Assembly (NCBI RefSeq): GCF_003574445.1
Contig: NZ_KZ984558.1
Location: 222,442-286,441 of the forward strand
Origin: Streptomyces sp. YIM 130001
GTDB lineage: Bacteria; Actinomycetota; Actinomycetes; Streptomycetales; Streptomycetaceae
DNA length: 64,000 bases
Direction of reading: 5' to 3'
The position numbers and the translations under genes are program-made. Positions 1 to 9,067 of the stretch are shown piece after piece. The notes beneath the pieces were generated by a model. It saw nothing but the letters and a program-made list of their open reading frames with translations. It ran no database searches and was not told the DNA's origin. Position 1 is the stretch's first letter. Each line of letters opens with the position of its first letter.

Positions 1-674
1 GCACGGAAGACCCGGGTGAAGTGCGATTCGCTGACCCCGGCGACCGTAGCCAGGTCGGCCAGGGTGACCCGCCGCGACAGGTTCGCGTGGATGAAGTCCA
101 CGACTTCGCCGAGCCGGCGCGGTGCCAGACCCCCGTCGCGTACGGCCGCGGGGCCGCCGTCGCCCGCCACGCGCAGCATCACGGCCGCGGCGGCCTGCAC
201 CAGTGACTGTGCGTACAGCGAGTCCGCCGGCCCTGGACCCGCGTACTCCGCGACCAGTCGCTCGAGCAGCAGTTTCAGAAGCGGATCGGTGAAGTGGTAC
301 CGCGGCAGAATCTCCACCGGAGCCCTGGCGCCGCTCTCGGCCGCCAACTTCTCCAGCCACACCGGATCGATGCCGAGCAACAGCAGTTCCACGTCGTCCT
401 GCCAGCGCGGCCGCGATGCCCACCCGGCCGGATTGACCAGCACGTCACCGGCGTGGAATCGCTCACGCCGTGCGGCACCATCGGCGGACCAGCGGAGATT
501 CGACGATCGCCCGGTGTGCATCAGCAGGACATGGACGGGCGGACCGACCGGGGGAGGAGTCGAATCCGCGATCCCCGCAGCACGTTCCACCGACCGCTCG
601 GCCACCGCGTGCCCGAGGTCGGCGCCGCTGCCCTGCAGGCAGCGCAGATGTGGCTTGATGTGCGATGCGCTCAC
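1..674 (-). CDS. AraC-family transcriptional regulator (partial, C-terminus beyond window edge)
   Basis: DNA-binding regulator of the cupin-plus-AraC type. About 224 residues are visible. The N-terminal two thirds resembles an AraC_binding cupin fold (VHVLLMHTG ... FHAGDVLVNPAGW). Near the edge is the first helix-turn-helix of the AraC domain (RRVTLADLATVAGVSESHFTRVFR); the second HTH lies outside the window. The GTG at 674 was chosen; an in-frame GTG at 695 is an alternative and neither has a strong ribosome-binding site. It is divergent from the DUF1684/peptide-importer genes, so it is a plausible regulator of them, but that is inference from position only. Confidence 0.85.
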   Translation of the reverse strand, partial: MSASHIKPHLRCLQGSGADLGHAVAERSVERAAGIADSTPPPVGPPVHVLLMHTGRSSNLRWSADGAARRERFHAGDVLVNPAGWASRPRWQDDVELLLLGIDPVWLEKLAAESGARAPVEILPRYHFTDPLLKLLLERLVAEYAGPGPADSLYAQSLVQAAAAVMLRVAGDGGPAAVRDGGLAPRRLGEVVDFIHANLSRRVTLADLATVAGVSESHFTRVFR

Positions 675-741
675 CGTTCCAGTATCGCGCTGCACCGGCG
701 TACCGCAGCGAGTTCGGAAGTTCTGCTCCCGCGGGCGCAAT

Positions 742-776
742 TTGACATTAGCGCGCCTTATGGAAGATAAAGAGAT
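742..776 (+). promoter_or_regulatory. Candidate sigma70-type promoter for the DUF1684 gene
   Basis: TTGACA at 742-747 is followed after 17 bases by AGATAA at 765-770, inside an unusually A/T-rich pocket of the otherwise G/C-rich divergent intergenic region. The -35 is perfect and the spacing ideal; the -10 is imperfect. It would start transcription about 65 bases before the 843 start codon. Confidence 0.45.
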
Positions 777-842
777 ACCTTTGAGGTTGGCTTCACCCAC
801 CGTGACACCCATGGAGACGGCAGCCGGCCCGCGCTTACGTGA

Positions 843-1580
843 ATGAGTGAGACCGTGCACGACGCCACCGCCCCGAACCAGCCCGTCGACGGCACGCGGG
901 CCTGGGAAGCGTGGCGCGCCGAACGGCACCGCTCACTCACCGCACCCACCGGCAACCTCGCCCTCGTCGAGACCCGCTGGATCCCCGACGGCCGACGGCC
1001 GGATCTGGACGCGGAGCGCGCCGCGCGGCCCGACGGCATCACCGTCACCTCCGTCGAGCGCACAGACCTGGTGACCGGCGAGCCCGAGTACGGTCTGCGC
1101 GTCTGGGACGCGCACTCGTCCGCGATCGAGCACTTCCGGCACACCGAGGTCTTCCCCTACGACCCGGACTGGGTGATCGACGCCTCGTACACGCCCGTGA
1201 CCGGCGCGCGCACCGTGGCATTCGAGCACCTCAGGGACAACGGCGGCACCCGGCAGAAGGTCGTCCCCGGCGACATCGCCCTCACTCTCGACGGCCGCGA
1301 CCACACCCTGAGCGCCTTCGACGACGACGGCACCCTGCTCCTCGTCTTCGGCGACCCCACCAACGGCACATCGACGTATGGCGCCGGGCGCTTCCTCTTC
1401 GTCACCCACGCCGGACCCGGACGCGTGACCCTGGACTTCAACCGCGCCTTCGTACCGCCCTGCGGCTACTCCGACCAGTACAACTGTCCGATGCCGCCGC
1501 GGGAGAACCGCCTGCACCTGCCCGTCGAGGCCGGTGAGAAGCGCCCCGTCTTCCGCGACGGCTTCCCCGCGCAGTCCTGA
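843..1580 (+). CDS. DUF1684 domain-containing protein
   Basis: Cytosolic 245-residue protein of the DUF1684 family, whose biochemical function is not established. Family hallmarks visible are an N-terminal WRAERHRSL segment and the conserved C-terminal block with FNRAF, PPCGYSDQYNCP and PPRENRL. No signal peptide or membrane segment is apparent. It ends 95 bases before the peptide-importer lipoprotein and runs in the same direction, so it may lead that operon. The ATG at 843 has a weak ribosome-binding site. DUF1684 genes are common in Streptomyces, and nothing here looks transferred. Confidence 0.85.
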   Translation: MSETVHDATAPNQPVDGTRAWEAWRAERHRSLTAPTGNLALVETRWIPDGRRPDLDAERAARPDGITVTSVERTDLVTGEPEYGLRVWDAHSSAIEHFRHTEVFPYDPDWVIDASYTPVTGARTVAFEHLRDNGGTRQKVVPGDIALTLDGRDHTLSAFDDDGTLLLVFGDPTNGTSTYGAGRFLFVTHAGPGRVTLDFNRAFVPPCGYSDQYNCPMPPRENRLHLPVEAGEKRPVFRDGFPAQS

Positions 1581-1675
1581 CCGCCCCGCACCCCGCCTGC
1601 CGCCCCGAGCCGGGCGACCGACCGTACCGCCACGGCCCACCTCCGTCACCGCCGCACGAAAGCGCGAACCCCGCC

Positions 1676-3190
1676 ATGAGCCTGAACAAGACCATCCGCT
1701 ATGCCGGCACCACCACCGCGGCCCTCGCCCTGACCCTCACCGCCTGCGGCGGCACCGGCACGAGCGGCGGGGGCGGAAGCCACGACAAGAACGCCACCGT
1801 GAACATCGGCTCGCTCTACGAGCCGCAGAACCTCGACAACACCGCCGGCGGCGGCCAGGGCGTCACCGAGGCTCTCAACGGCAATGTCTACGAAGGCCTG
1901 TTCAGGCTCACCGACCAGGGCAAGGTCGAAAAGCTTCTCGCCGAGGACCACAAGGTCAGCGACGACGGCCTCACCTACACCTTCACCCTGCGCGACGGCG
2001 TCACCTTCCACAGCGGTAAGGAACTCACCAGCAAGGACGTCAAGTACAGCCTGGAGAAGGTCATCGCGAAGGACTCCCAGTCCGCACGCAAGACCAACCT
2101 CGAGGTCGTCAAGTCCGTAGGGACCCCCGACGCCCGCACCGTCGAGGTCAAGCTGAAGAAGAAGTCCATCTCCTTCATCTACAACCTGTCCTACGTCTGG
2201 ATCATCAACTCCGAGGCCAAGAGCCTCAAGACCAGCGAGGACGGCACGGGTCCCTACCGGCTGAAGAAGTGGACCCGCGGCTCCGCCCTCAGCCTCGACC
2301 GCCACTCCGGCTACTGGGGCGACGCCGCCGCCAACAAGCAGGTCGTCTTCCACTACTACAAGGACGCCACGGCGCTGAACAACGCACTGCTCACCAACGC
2401 GGTCGACGTCGTCACCAGCGAGCAGTCGCCCGACGCGCTCGAGCAGTTCAAGAGCAACCAGAACTACAAGGTCAACGACGGCAATTCGACGACCAAGCTG
2501 CTCCTCGCCTTCAACAACCGCGCCAAGCCGTTCACCGACACCAAGGTCCGCCGGGCGGTCTCCGCGGCCATCGACGACAAGAAGCTCCTCGACTCCGTCT
2601 GGGGCGGATACGGCAAGCCCATCGGCTCCATGGTCCCGCCCACCGACCCCTGGTACGAGGACCTCACCGACGTCAACGCCCACGACGTCAAGAAGGCCAA
2701 GAAGCTGCTCGCGGACGCCGGTTACGCCAAGGGCTTCAGCTTCACCCTCGACACCCCCAACTACGACCCTCACCCGACCGCCGCCACCTTCATCAAGTCG
2801 CAGCTCGCCAAGGTCGGCGTCACCGTCAAGATCAACACGATCACGCCCGACGAGTGGTACACGAAGATCTACAAGAACCACGACTTCACCGCCACCCTCC
2901 AGGAGCACGTCAACGACCGCGACGTGGTCTGGTACGGCGACCCCGACTTCTACTGGGGCTACGACAACAAGCAGGTCACCCAGTGGGTCGACGAGGCCGA
3001 AGCGGCCTCCAGCACCTCCGAGCAGACCGCACTCCTCAAGAAGGCCAACCGCAAGACCGCCGAGGACGCCGCAAGCGACTGGCTGTACCTCTACCCGCAG
3101 ATCGTCGTCGCCTCCACCAAGCTCTCCGGCTACCCGCTCAACGGCCTCAACTCCCAGTTCTTCGCCTACGACATCAAGAAGACCGGCTGA
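1676..3190 (+). CDS. ABC peptide importer, substrate-binding lipoprotein (SBP_bac_5)
   Basis: Extracellular solute-binding lipoprotein of the DppA/OppA/NikA class, 504 residues. The N-terminus has a short basic segment, a hydrophobic stretch and the lipobox LTAC at about residue 20-23, so the mature protein is lipid-anchored outside the membrane. Family signatures include PQNLDNT, YEGLFRL and the DGLTYTFTLRDGVTFH motif near residue 100. It is the first gene of a complete five-gene importer: its TGA shares an A with the ATG of the first permease (TGATG at 3188-3192), implying translational coupling. The substrate (di/oligopeptide, nickel or another small molecule) cannot be told from sequence alone. 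Confidence 0.93.
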   Translation: MSLNKTIRYAGTTTAALALTLTACGGTGTSGGGGSHDKNATVNIGSLYEPQNLDNTAGGGQGVTEALNGNVYEGLFRLTDQGKVEKLLAEDHKVSDDGLTYTFTLRDGVTFHSGKELTSKDVKYSLEKVIAKDSQSARKTNLEVVKSVGTPDARTVEVKLKKKSISFIYNLSYVWIINSEAKSLKTSEDGTGPYRLKKWTRGSALSLDRHSGYWGDAAANKQVVFHYYKDATALNNALLTNAVDVVTSEQSPDALEQFKSNQNYKVNDGNSTTKLLLAFNNRAKPFTDTKVRRAVSAAIDDKKLLDSVWGGYGKPIGSMVPPTDPWYEDLTDVNAHDVKKAKKLLADAGYAKGFSFTLDTPNYDPHPTAATFIKSQLAKVGVTVKINTITPDEWYTKIYKNHDFTATLQEHVNDRDVVWYGDPDFYWGYDNKQVTQWVDEAEAASSTSEQTALLKKANRKTAEDAASDWLYLYPQIVVASTKLSGYPLNGLNSQFFAYDIKKTG

Positions 3191-4155
3191 TGCTGCGCTA
3201 CCTGCTGCGCCGCTTCGTCTTCCTGCTCGTCTCGCTCGCCCTCGCGAGCGTGGTGCTGTTCGTGTTGCTCCGCATGCTGCCCGGTGACCCCGCCAACGCA
3301 CTGACCTCGGTCGGCGCCACACCCGAGCAGATCGAGGCGGCCCGGCACTCCATCGGCTCCGACAGGCCCCTGCCCGAACAGTTCGTCCACTGGATCGGAC
3401 AACTCACCCGCGGCGACCTCGGCACGTCCTTCGTCAGCTCGCTGCCCGTCGGACCCGAAGTCACCGCCCGTCTCGACGTGACCGTGCCCCTGACCCTCGC
3501 GGCCTTCGTCCTGGCCGTCGTCATCGCCGTACCCGCGGGGTTCATCGCCGCCCGCAAGCGCCACACCTGGTACGGCGCTCTGCTCAGCGGAGTATCCCAA
3601 CTCGGCATCGCCATCCCGGTGTTCTGGCTCGGCATGATCCTCATCGCCGTCTTCGCCCTCAACGCCGGCTGGCTGCCCGCCGGCGGCTTCCCGCAGGACG
3701 GCTGGGGCGAACCAGCCCAAGCGGTCCGTTCGCTCGTCCTGCCCGTGCTCACCATCGCCCTCGTCATGAGCGCCTCCCTGATCCGCTACGTCAGATCCGC
3801 CACTCTCGACGTTCTGGACAGCGACTACCTGCGTACCGCCCGCGCGCTGGGCTCGTCGTTCTCACGTGCCATGTGGCGCCACGGACTGCGCAACGCCTCC
3901 GTGCCGGTCATCTCCGTGCTCGGCATGGAACTCGCCTCCACCCTGCTCGGCGCGGTCGTCGTGGAATCCGTGTTCGCCCTTCCCGGACTCGGCTCGCTCC
4001 TCGCCACCGGAATCGCCCAACACGACTACCCCGTCATCCAGGGCGTGCTGTTCGTGTCCACCCTCGCCGTGCTCCTCATCGGCTTCACCGCCGACCTCGT
4101 ACAGCGCATCGTCGACCCACGGCTGCGCGGCCGGCTCTCGGGAGGCGCCCGATGA
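3190..4155 (+). CDS. ABC peptide importer, inner-membrane permease 1 (DppB-like)
   Basis: Integral-membrane permease of 321 residues, one half of the transmembrane channel of the importer. It starts with the family-typical MLRYLLRRFVFLL helix and has the periplasmic loop MLPGDPANAL. The permease coupling loop is visible around DSDYLRTARALGSSFSRAMWRHGLRNA (EAA-type motif), and about six hydrophobic helices are present. The start at 3190 overlaps the lipoprotein stop by one base, which decides it over longer upstream readings in the same frame. The last four bases overlap the next permease. Confidence 0.93.
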   Translation: MLRYLLRRFVFLLVSLALASVVLFVLLRMLPGDPANALTSVGATPEQIEAARHSIGSDRPLPEQFVHWIGQLTRGDLGTSFVSSLPVGPEVTARLDVTVPLTLAAFVLAVVIAVPAGFIAARKRHTWYGALLSGVSQLGIAIPVFWLGMILIAVFALNAGWLPAGGFPQDGWGEPAQAVRSLVLPVLTIALVMSASLIRYVRSATLDVLDSDYLRTARALGSSFSRAMWRHGLRNASVPVISVLGMELASTLLGAVVVESVFALPGLGSLLATGIAQHDYPVIQGVLFVSTLAVLLIGFTADLVQRIVDPRLRGRLSGGAR

Positions 4156-5027
4156 AACCCACCGCGGACCTCCTCGCTCCCGCATCTGAGCCGGTCACCG
4201 GGCGACCGCGAACTGGCCGCTCCGGCACGCTCGTTGTCGGCGCCGTCCTCACCGCGGCGATCGCCCTGTTCGCTCTGGTCTCTGTGCTCTGGCAGCCCTA
4301 CGCGTCCGACGACACCAGCGGCGGACGCCTCACCGGTCCCAGTGGCGACCACCTCCTCGGCACCGACAAACTCGGCCGCGATCTCTTCACCCAGCTCATG
4401 ACCGGCTCCCGTATCGCCTTCGAAGCGGGCCTCGGCTCGGTGCTCATCGCCGCCACCCTCGGCATCACTCTCGGCGTTCTCGCGGCCTTCGCGCAGGGCT
4501 GGCTCGACGACACACTCTCGGCGCTCCTCGACATCCTCATCGCGTTCCCGACGCTGCTCCTCGCGATGCTCATCGTCGCCGCACATTCCGCCACCCTCGG
4601 CTCCGCAGTCCTCGCCATCGGGCTCGCCCAGAGCGCGGTCGTCGGCCGCCTCGTACGGATCCTCGTCAAGCGGGTGCTCGCGCAGGACTACATCACCGCC
4701 GCTCGCACCTCCGGAACCTCCTGGCCCCGGACCGTCGTCGGCCACGTCCTGCCCAACATCTGGCCGACGCTCGTCGTCAACCTCGCCCTGCAGTTCGGCC
4801 TCGCCGTCCTCGCCGAAGCCGGGCTGTCCTACCTCGGCCTCGGCGCACCGCCCCCCAACGCCTCCTGGGGCGGCATGCTGCAGGAGGCACAGGCCACCTT
4901 CACCACCGCACCCGCAGGCGCCCTCGCCCCCGGCGTCCTGCTGGTCCTGCTGGTCATCGGTGTCAATCTGATCGCCGACGGCCTGCGTGACACCCTCGAC
5001 CCGGCCACCCGGCAAAGGCGCTCATGA
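4152..5027 (+). CDS. ABC peptide importer, inner-membrane permease 2 (DppC-like)
   Basis: Second permease subunit, 291 residues, partner of the DppB-like protein. The N-terminal first helix (TLVVGAVLTAAIALFALVSV) is followed by the conserved HLLGTDKLGRDLFTQLMTGSR block diagnostic of DppC/OppC. The coupling loop is near AQDYITAARTSG, and the C-terminal LSYLGLGAPPPNASWGGML motif is typical of the family. The ATG at 4152 sits in an ATGA overlap with the preceding stop, and the gene itself overlaps the first ATPase by four bases, so the whole importer is tightly coupled. Confidence 0.93.
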   Translation: MKPTADLLAPASEPVTGRPRTGRSGTLVVGAVLTAAIALFALVSVLWQPYASDDTSGGRLTGPSGDHLLGTDKLGRDLFTQLMTGSRIAFEAGLGSVLIAATLGITLGVLAAFAQGWLDDTLSALLDILIAFPTLLLAMLIVAAHSATLGSAVLAIGLAQSAVVGRLVRILVKRVLAQDYITAARTSGTSWPRTVVGHVLPNIWPTLVVNLALQFGLAVLAEAGLSYLGLGAPPPNASWGGMLQEAQATFTTAPAGALAPGVLLVLLVIGVNLIADGLRDTLDPATRQRRS

Positions 5028-5824
5028 CACTCCTCGACATCCGCGACCTCACCATCCGCACCGAGGCCGGACACACCCTCGTCGACCACCTGTCCCTGAC
5101 CGTCGCCCCGGGGGAACGCCTCGGCCTCATCGGCGAATCCGGGTCCGGCAAGTCCCTCACCACTCTCGCCGTCCTCGGCCTCCTGCCCGACGGCATGTCC
5201 GCCACCGGCAGCATCGAGCTCGCCGGCACCCAGGTCATCGATGCCACGGAACGGCAACTCACCGCCGTACGCGGTCGGGGCGCCGCCATCGTCTTCCAGG
5301 AGCCCCTCACCGCACTCGATCCGCTGATGCGCATCGGCAAGCAGATCGCCGAACCACTCACCCGTCAACGCGGTTTGCACGGCGCCGAGTTGAAGAAGGC
5401 CGTACGTGACGCCCTCGACCAGGTCCGGCTGCCCGACCCCACGCGCATCGCCCGCGCCTTTCCGTACGAGATCTCCGGCGGACAACGCCAGCGCGCGGCC
5501 CTCGCCATGGCACTCGCCTGCGACCCCAAGCTCCTCATCGCCGACGAACCCACCACGGCCCTCGACGTCACCGTCCAGTCCGACATGCTCGACCTCCTCG
5601 ACGCCCTCGTACGGGAACGCGACATGGCCGTCCTCTTCGTCAGTCACGACCTGGCCGTCGTCGCCCGCATCACCGACCGCGTACTCGTCCTCCAGCGGGG
5701 CCGCACGGTGGAAGAGGGCGACATCCACACGCTCGTGCGCCACCCCCGCGAGGCGTACACCCGGCAGCTCGTGGCCAGCGCCCGCCAACTCGAGTCCGCC
5801 CTCGACCTCGGGAGCACGCGATGA
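5024..5824 (+). CDS. ABC peptide importer, ATP-binding protein 1 (DppD-like)
   Basis: Cytosolic ATPase of 266 residues energising the importer. It shows Walker A GESGSGKS, Q-loop VFQEPLTALDPL, ABC signature SGGQRQRAALA, Walker B LLIADEPTTALD and the switch histidine in FVSHDLAVV. It is shorter than classical DppD (about 330 residues) because it lacks most of the C-terminal oligo_HPY extension, which is common among actinobacterial versions. It starts in an ATGA overlap with the permease and ends in an ATGA overlap with the second ATPase. Confidence 0.93.
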   Translation: MTLLDIRDLTIRTEAGHTLVDHLSLTVAPGERLGLIGESGSGKSLTTLAVLGLLPDGMSATGSIELAGTQVIDATERQLTAVRGRGAAIVFQEPLTALDPLMRIGKQIAEPLTRQRGLHGAELKKAVRDALDQVRLPDPTRIARAFPYEISGGQRQRAALAMALACDPKLLIADEPTTALDVTVQSDMLDLLDALVRERDMAVLFVSHDLAVVARITDRVLVLQRGRTVEEGDIHTLVRHPREAYTRQLVASARQLESALDLGSTR

Positions 5825-6585
5825 GCCCGGTACTGGAACTCGACTCCGCCGGCTACGCCTACCGCGGACGTCGCACACCCGTCGTCGAAGACATCTCCCT
5901 CACCGTCGAGGCAGGCCGGAGCCTCGCCCTCGTCGGTGAATCCGGCGCAGGCAAAACCACCCTGCTCCGCCTGCTCCTCGGCCTCAACCGGCCGACCACC
6001 GGCACCGTCCGCTTCGACGGGGCACCCCTCAACCTCCGTGACCGCACCCAGATGCGCGGCTTCCGGCGCAGTGTGCAGTGCGTCTTCCAGGACCCGTACT
6101 CGTCCCTCGACCCCCGGCAGCGCATCGGCACCCTCGTCGCCGAACCTCTGCGCTCACTGGGACTCGACACCCGCCGCACCGCCGAAGCCAAGGTCGAAGA
6201 CGTACTGCGGCGGGTAGGCCTGCCCGCCGATGCCGCAGACCGCTACCCTCGTGAGTTCTCCGGCGGGCAACGCCAGCGCATCGCCATCGCCCGAGCCACC
6301 GTGTGCGACCCCCGGGTCCTCCTCGCCGACGAGCCCGTCAGCGCACTCGACGTCACCACGCGCGTCAAGGTGGTCGACCTGCTCGCCGAACTCCAGCGGG
6401 AACAGGGACTGACACTCGTGATGGTCTCGCACGACCTGTCCGTCGTCGCCTCACTGTGCGCACGTACCGCGGTGCTCGAAGGCGGCAGGATCGTCGAGCA
6501 GGGCGACACCGGTCAGGTGCTCGGTTCTCCCGCACACCCCTACACCCGCCGCCTCGTCGAGAGCGTGCCGCGGCTCCCTGCCTGA
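5821..6585 (+). CDS. ABC peptide importer, ATP-binding protein 2 (DppF-like)
   Basis: Second ATPase, 254 residues, expected to form a heterodimer with the DppD-like subunit. Motifs in order: Walker A GESGAGKTT, Q-loop VFQDPYSSLDPRQRIG, signature SGGQRQRIAIAR, Walker B VLLADEPVSALD and switch MVSHDLSVV. The C-terminal HPYTRRLVESVP is the usual DppF tail. It is the last gene of the operon; a perfect GC hairpin follows 37 bases after the stop. Confidence 0.93.
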   Translation: MSPVLELDSAGYAYRGRRTPVVEDISLTVEAGRSLALVGESGAGKTTLLRLLLGLNRPTTGTVRFDGAPLNLRDRTQMRGFRRSVQCVFQDPYSSLDPRQRIGTLVAEPLRSLGLDTRRTAEAKVEDVLRRVGLPADAADRYPREFSGGQRQRIAIARATVCDPRVLLADEPVSALDVTTRVKVVDLLAELQREQGLTLVMVSHDLSVVASLCARTAVLEGGRIVEQGDTGQVLGSPAHPYTRRLVESVPRLPA

Positions 6586-6621
6586 CCCGCCGCCGTCACA
6601 CCTGGCCGGGGCGGGCGTCCG

Positions 6622-6648
6622 GGCCCGGGACCTGTGCGGTCCCGGGCC
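6622..6648. terminator. Bidirectional-type hairpin between convergent genes
   Basis: Perfect 11-bp stem (6622-6632 pairing with 6638-6648) with a TGTGC loop, between the end of the importer operon and the end of the minus-strand histone-like gene. There is no clear U-tract, as is usual in Streptomyces. Confidence 0.7.
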
Positions 6649-6664
6649 GATCCGCACTCCGATG

Positions 6665-7540
6665 TCATGCGGAGGGCGCGGCCGCCTTGTCGGTGGGCGT
6701 CCCGGCCGAGGTGTAGAACACCGAGCTGCCCTGCTTGCTGCGCTGCGCACGGCCCTTGGCCACCAGGCCCTCCAGGGTGGTACGCACCACGGTCACCTTC
6801 ATCGAGCGGTCCGGGTGTGCCTGAGTCAGCGCGGTGGTCACCTCGGCGGCCGAACGCGGCTCACTCTGATCGGTCAGGTGAGCGCCGATGAGCTCCACCA
6901 GCGTAGGACCCGACTGCGTGGAACCCTGCTTCTTGGCCGCCCGCGCGCGCTTCGGTGCCCCGACTGCGCCGCCTGCACTGCCGGTTGAGGCAGCGGCCGA
7001 CTTGTCCGCAGCCGGAGCGGTCCGCGTCGCCTTGGCCTTGACCGCCTTCACGGTCTTGCCCGCCTTCGGAGCCTTCGGGGTCTTGGCCGGCTTCTCCGCC
7101 TTGGCCGCCTTCCCCGCCCCGGCGGTCGACTTCTCGGCCACCGCCTTCCTGGCCGGGGCCTTCGCCGTGCCCTTGGCGCGCGACGAAGCGGCACCACGGG
7201 TGCGGCCCGAGCCGGTCCTTCCCGCACCGCGACGCGGAGCCGGAACCGCCTTCTCGGCAACCTCCGCCGGCGCGTCCTGCGCCTCGTCGGACGCGGGCTC
7301 CGCGGCGGGCGACCGAGCCCCGGCCGCATTCGAGCCTGCCGCGTCGGCGGACGACCCCAGGGCGTCCCGCACACTCACCAGCACCGCACGGTCGTGCTCA
7401 AGAGTCGCCAACTGCTCCTGAAGCGCGGCGAGTTCACCGCCGATCCGCTCCTGCTCCTTGACGTTCGCCTCGAGGTCGGCCGTCACCTGGGCGGCGTACT
7501 GGGCCTGAACTCCGGTGGATTCCAACTGAACTTCGGACAT
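6665..7540 (-). CDS. Histone-H1-like Lys/Ala-rich protein with C-terminal winged-helix-like domain
   Basis: Predicted 291-residue DNA-associated protein in three parts. Residues 1-70 are a likely coiled coil (VTADLEANVKEQERIGG, LAALQEQLATLEHD). Residues about 110-210 form a basic, low-complexity Lys/Ala/Pro region with repeated KTPKAPKAGK-like units resembling eukaryotic H1 tails. The C-terminal 75 residues look like a compact winged helix (LVELIGAHLTDQ ... TVVRTTLEGLVAKGRAQR). The start MSEVQLES at 7540 was preferred because the in-frame extension to 7621 has atypical composition. A nucleoid or regulatory role is inferred from composition only. Confidence 0.75.
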   Translation of the reverse strand: MSEVQLESTGVQAQYAAQVTADLEANVKEQERIGGELAALQEQLATLEHDRAVLVSVRDALGSSADAAGSNAAGARSPAAEPASDEAQDAPAEVAEKAVPAPRRGAGRTGSGRTRGAASSRAKGTAKAPARKAVAEKSTAGAGKAAKAEKPAKTPKAPKAGKTVKAVKAKATRTAPAADKSAAASTGSAGGAVGAPKRARAAKKQGSTQSGPTLVELIGAHLTDQSEPRSAAEVTTALTQAHPDRSMKVTVVRTTLEGLVAKGRAQRSKQGSSVFYTSAGTPTDKAAAPSA

Positions 7541-7717
7541 GACACTGGCCTTTCGTCGTCGCACGCCCCACGGGCGCCGAACTGGGGGAGCGGATGGTGT
7601 CCCCGCTCCCAACTCACGCACACACGAAGGGTGTTCGTCATGTGCCTAACCGCCGTCAGCTCAACTCGTCACGGGGACAAGTGAGGTGAGTGTCCACTCA
7701 AGGTTACTGGGATGGCA

Positions 7718-8851
7718 TCACTCAACCACGGCCAGGCCGTGGTCGCTGTTGTTCAGCCGCAATCCACCCTCCTGAGTCACCGTCACGATGTCCTCGATCC
7801 GCACCCCGAACCGCCCCGGCAGGTACACCCCTGGCTCGACCGAGAAACACATCCCCGGCACCAGCTGCTGCTCCTCGCCCTCGACCATGTACGGCGGCTC
7901 ATGTGTCGTCGTGCCGATCCCGTGCCCGGTCCGGTGGATGAAGTACTCACCGAGCCCCGCAGCCTCGATCACCCTGCGCGCCGCCCGGTCCACCTCCTGG
8001 CACGAGACCCCCGGCCGGACCGCGTCGAACCCGGCCTGCTGCGCCTCCCGCACCACCGCATGCACCCGCTGCACCTCGGCACTCGGGACGCCGACGTGCA
8101 CCGTGCGCGTAGTGTCCGACCCGTAACCGTACTTCAGCCCACCGAAGTCAAGAACCACGGTGTCACCCTGCTCGATCACTCGGTCGTCCGCCTCGTGGTG
8201 CGGATCCGCACCGTTCGGACCCGAGCCGACCACCGTGAAGTTCACCTGCTCATGACCGAACTCCCGCAGCAGGCGGGCCAGATCCACCGCCACATCCACC
8301 TCGCGCCGCCCCGCGAACGCCACCTTCTTGATCTCCTCGTACGCGGCATCGGCCGCAGCCCCCGCCGCGGTCACGCGTGCCAACTCCGCATCGTCCTTGA
8401 CGGCCCGCAGCATCGGCAGCGCCGTGGTCACCGCCTCGAAACGGGCTCGCGACAACTCGCCCTGCAAAGCAAGGAGATGGAGCGCCCACGTGCTGTCGCT
8501 GACGGCGAACGTACCCGCAGCACTCACCAGCGGTGACACGATCCCGTACGGGTCCGTCCCGTCCGTCCAGTCGCGCAACTCAAGGGCCGGCGCACCCGCC
8601 GCCTTCGCCGCGTCTGCACGCTCCAGTTTCGGCACCACCAGGACCGGTTGTCCGCCCACCGGCAGCACCAGAAGCGTCAGCCGTTCCGTCATGGCCGACG
8701 GCCGGTATCCGGTCAGCCACACCAGATCCGGTCCCGGGGCGACCAGCAGACCGGCGAGGCCCGCTGACGAGGCGGCCAGCGCGGCCCGCTCCATCCGCGC
8801 GCGGTAATCGTCGGCAGTGAAGGGAGTGGGAGCGGCAACGGACTGAGTCAC
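7718..8851 (-). CDS. M24-family metallopeptidase (Xaa-Pro peptidase type)
   Basis: Cytosolic 377-residue pita-bread metallopeptidase, likely cleaving Xaa-Pro bonds. An N-terminal creatinase-like domain (about 1-150) precedes the catalytic domain. All five metal ligands are visible in context: Asp in VVLDFGG, Asp in SDTTRTVHVG, His in HRTGHGIG, Glu in VEPGVYLPG and Glu in VRIEDIVTV. It is a stand-alone gene with 177 bases between its end and the start of the histone-like gene downstream. The window contains a second, longer M24 protein at 45317. Confidence 0.9.
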   Translation of the reverse strand: MTQSVAAPTPFTADDYRARMERAALAASSAGLAGLLVAPGPDLVWLTGYRPSAMTERLTLLVLPVGGQPVLVVPKLERADAAKAAGAPALELRDWTDGTDPYGIVSPLVSAAGTFAVSDSTWALHLLALQGELSRARFEAVTTALPMLRAVKDDAELARVTAAGAAADAAYEEIKKVAFAGRREVDVAVDLARLLREFGHEQVNFTVVGSGPNGADPHHEADDRVIEQGDTVVLDFGGLKYGYGSDTTRTVHVGVPSAEVQRVHAVVREAQQAGFDAVRPGVSCQEVDRAARRVIEAAGLGEYFIHRTGHGIGTTTHEPPYMVEGEEQQLVPGMCFSVEPGVYLPGRFGVRIEDIVTVTQEGGLRLNNSDHGLAVVE

Positions 8852-9067
8852 AGAGACCTCCAGAGGGGTCGAGCGGCGAGAGGCCCCCTGTCGAGGGCCA
8901 CCGGTTCCATAGTGCCGGTCAGCCGATCCAGGCGCTCCTCAGGCACGCTCCTCAGGCACGCGGCGCAGGCGCGAGGCGCAGGCGCGAGGACGGGCGCCCG
9001 CCTGGGTGCGGCACCCGCGAACCCCCACCGCGTGCGTACACCCCGTGCCCCTGGGTACCCAACGGCC

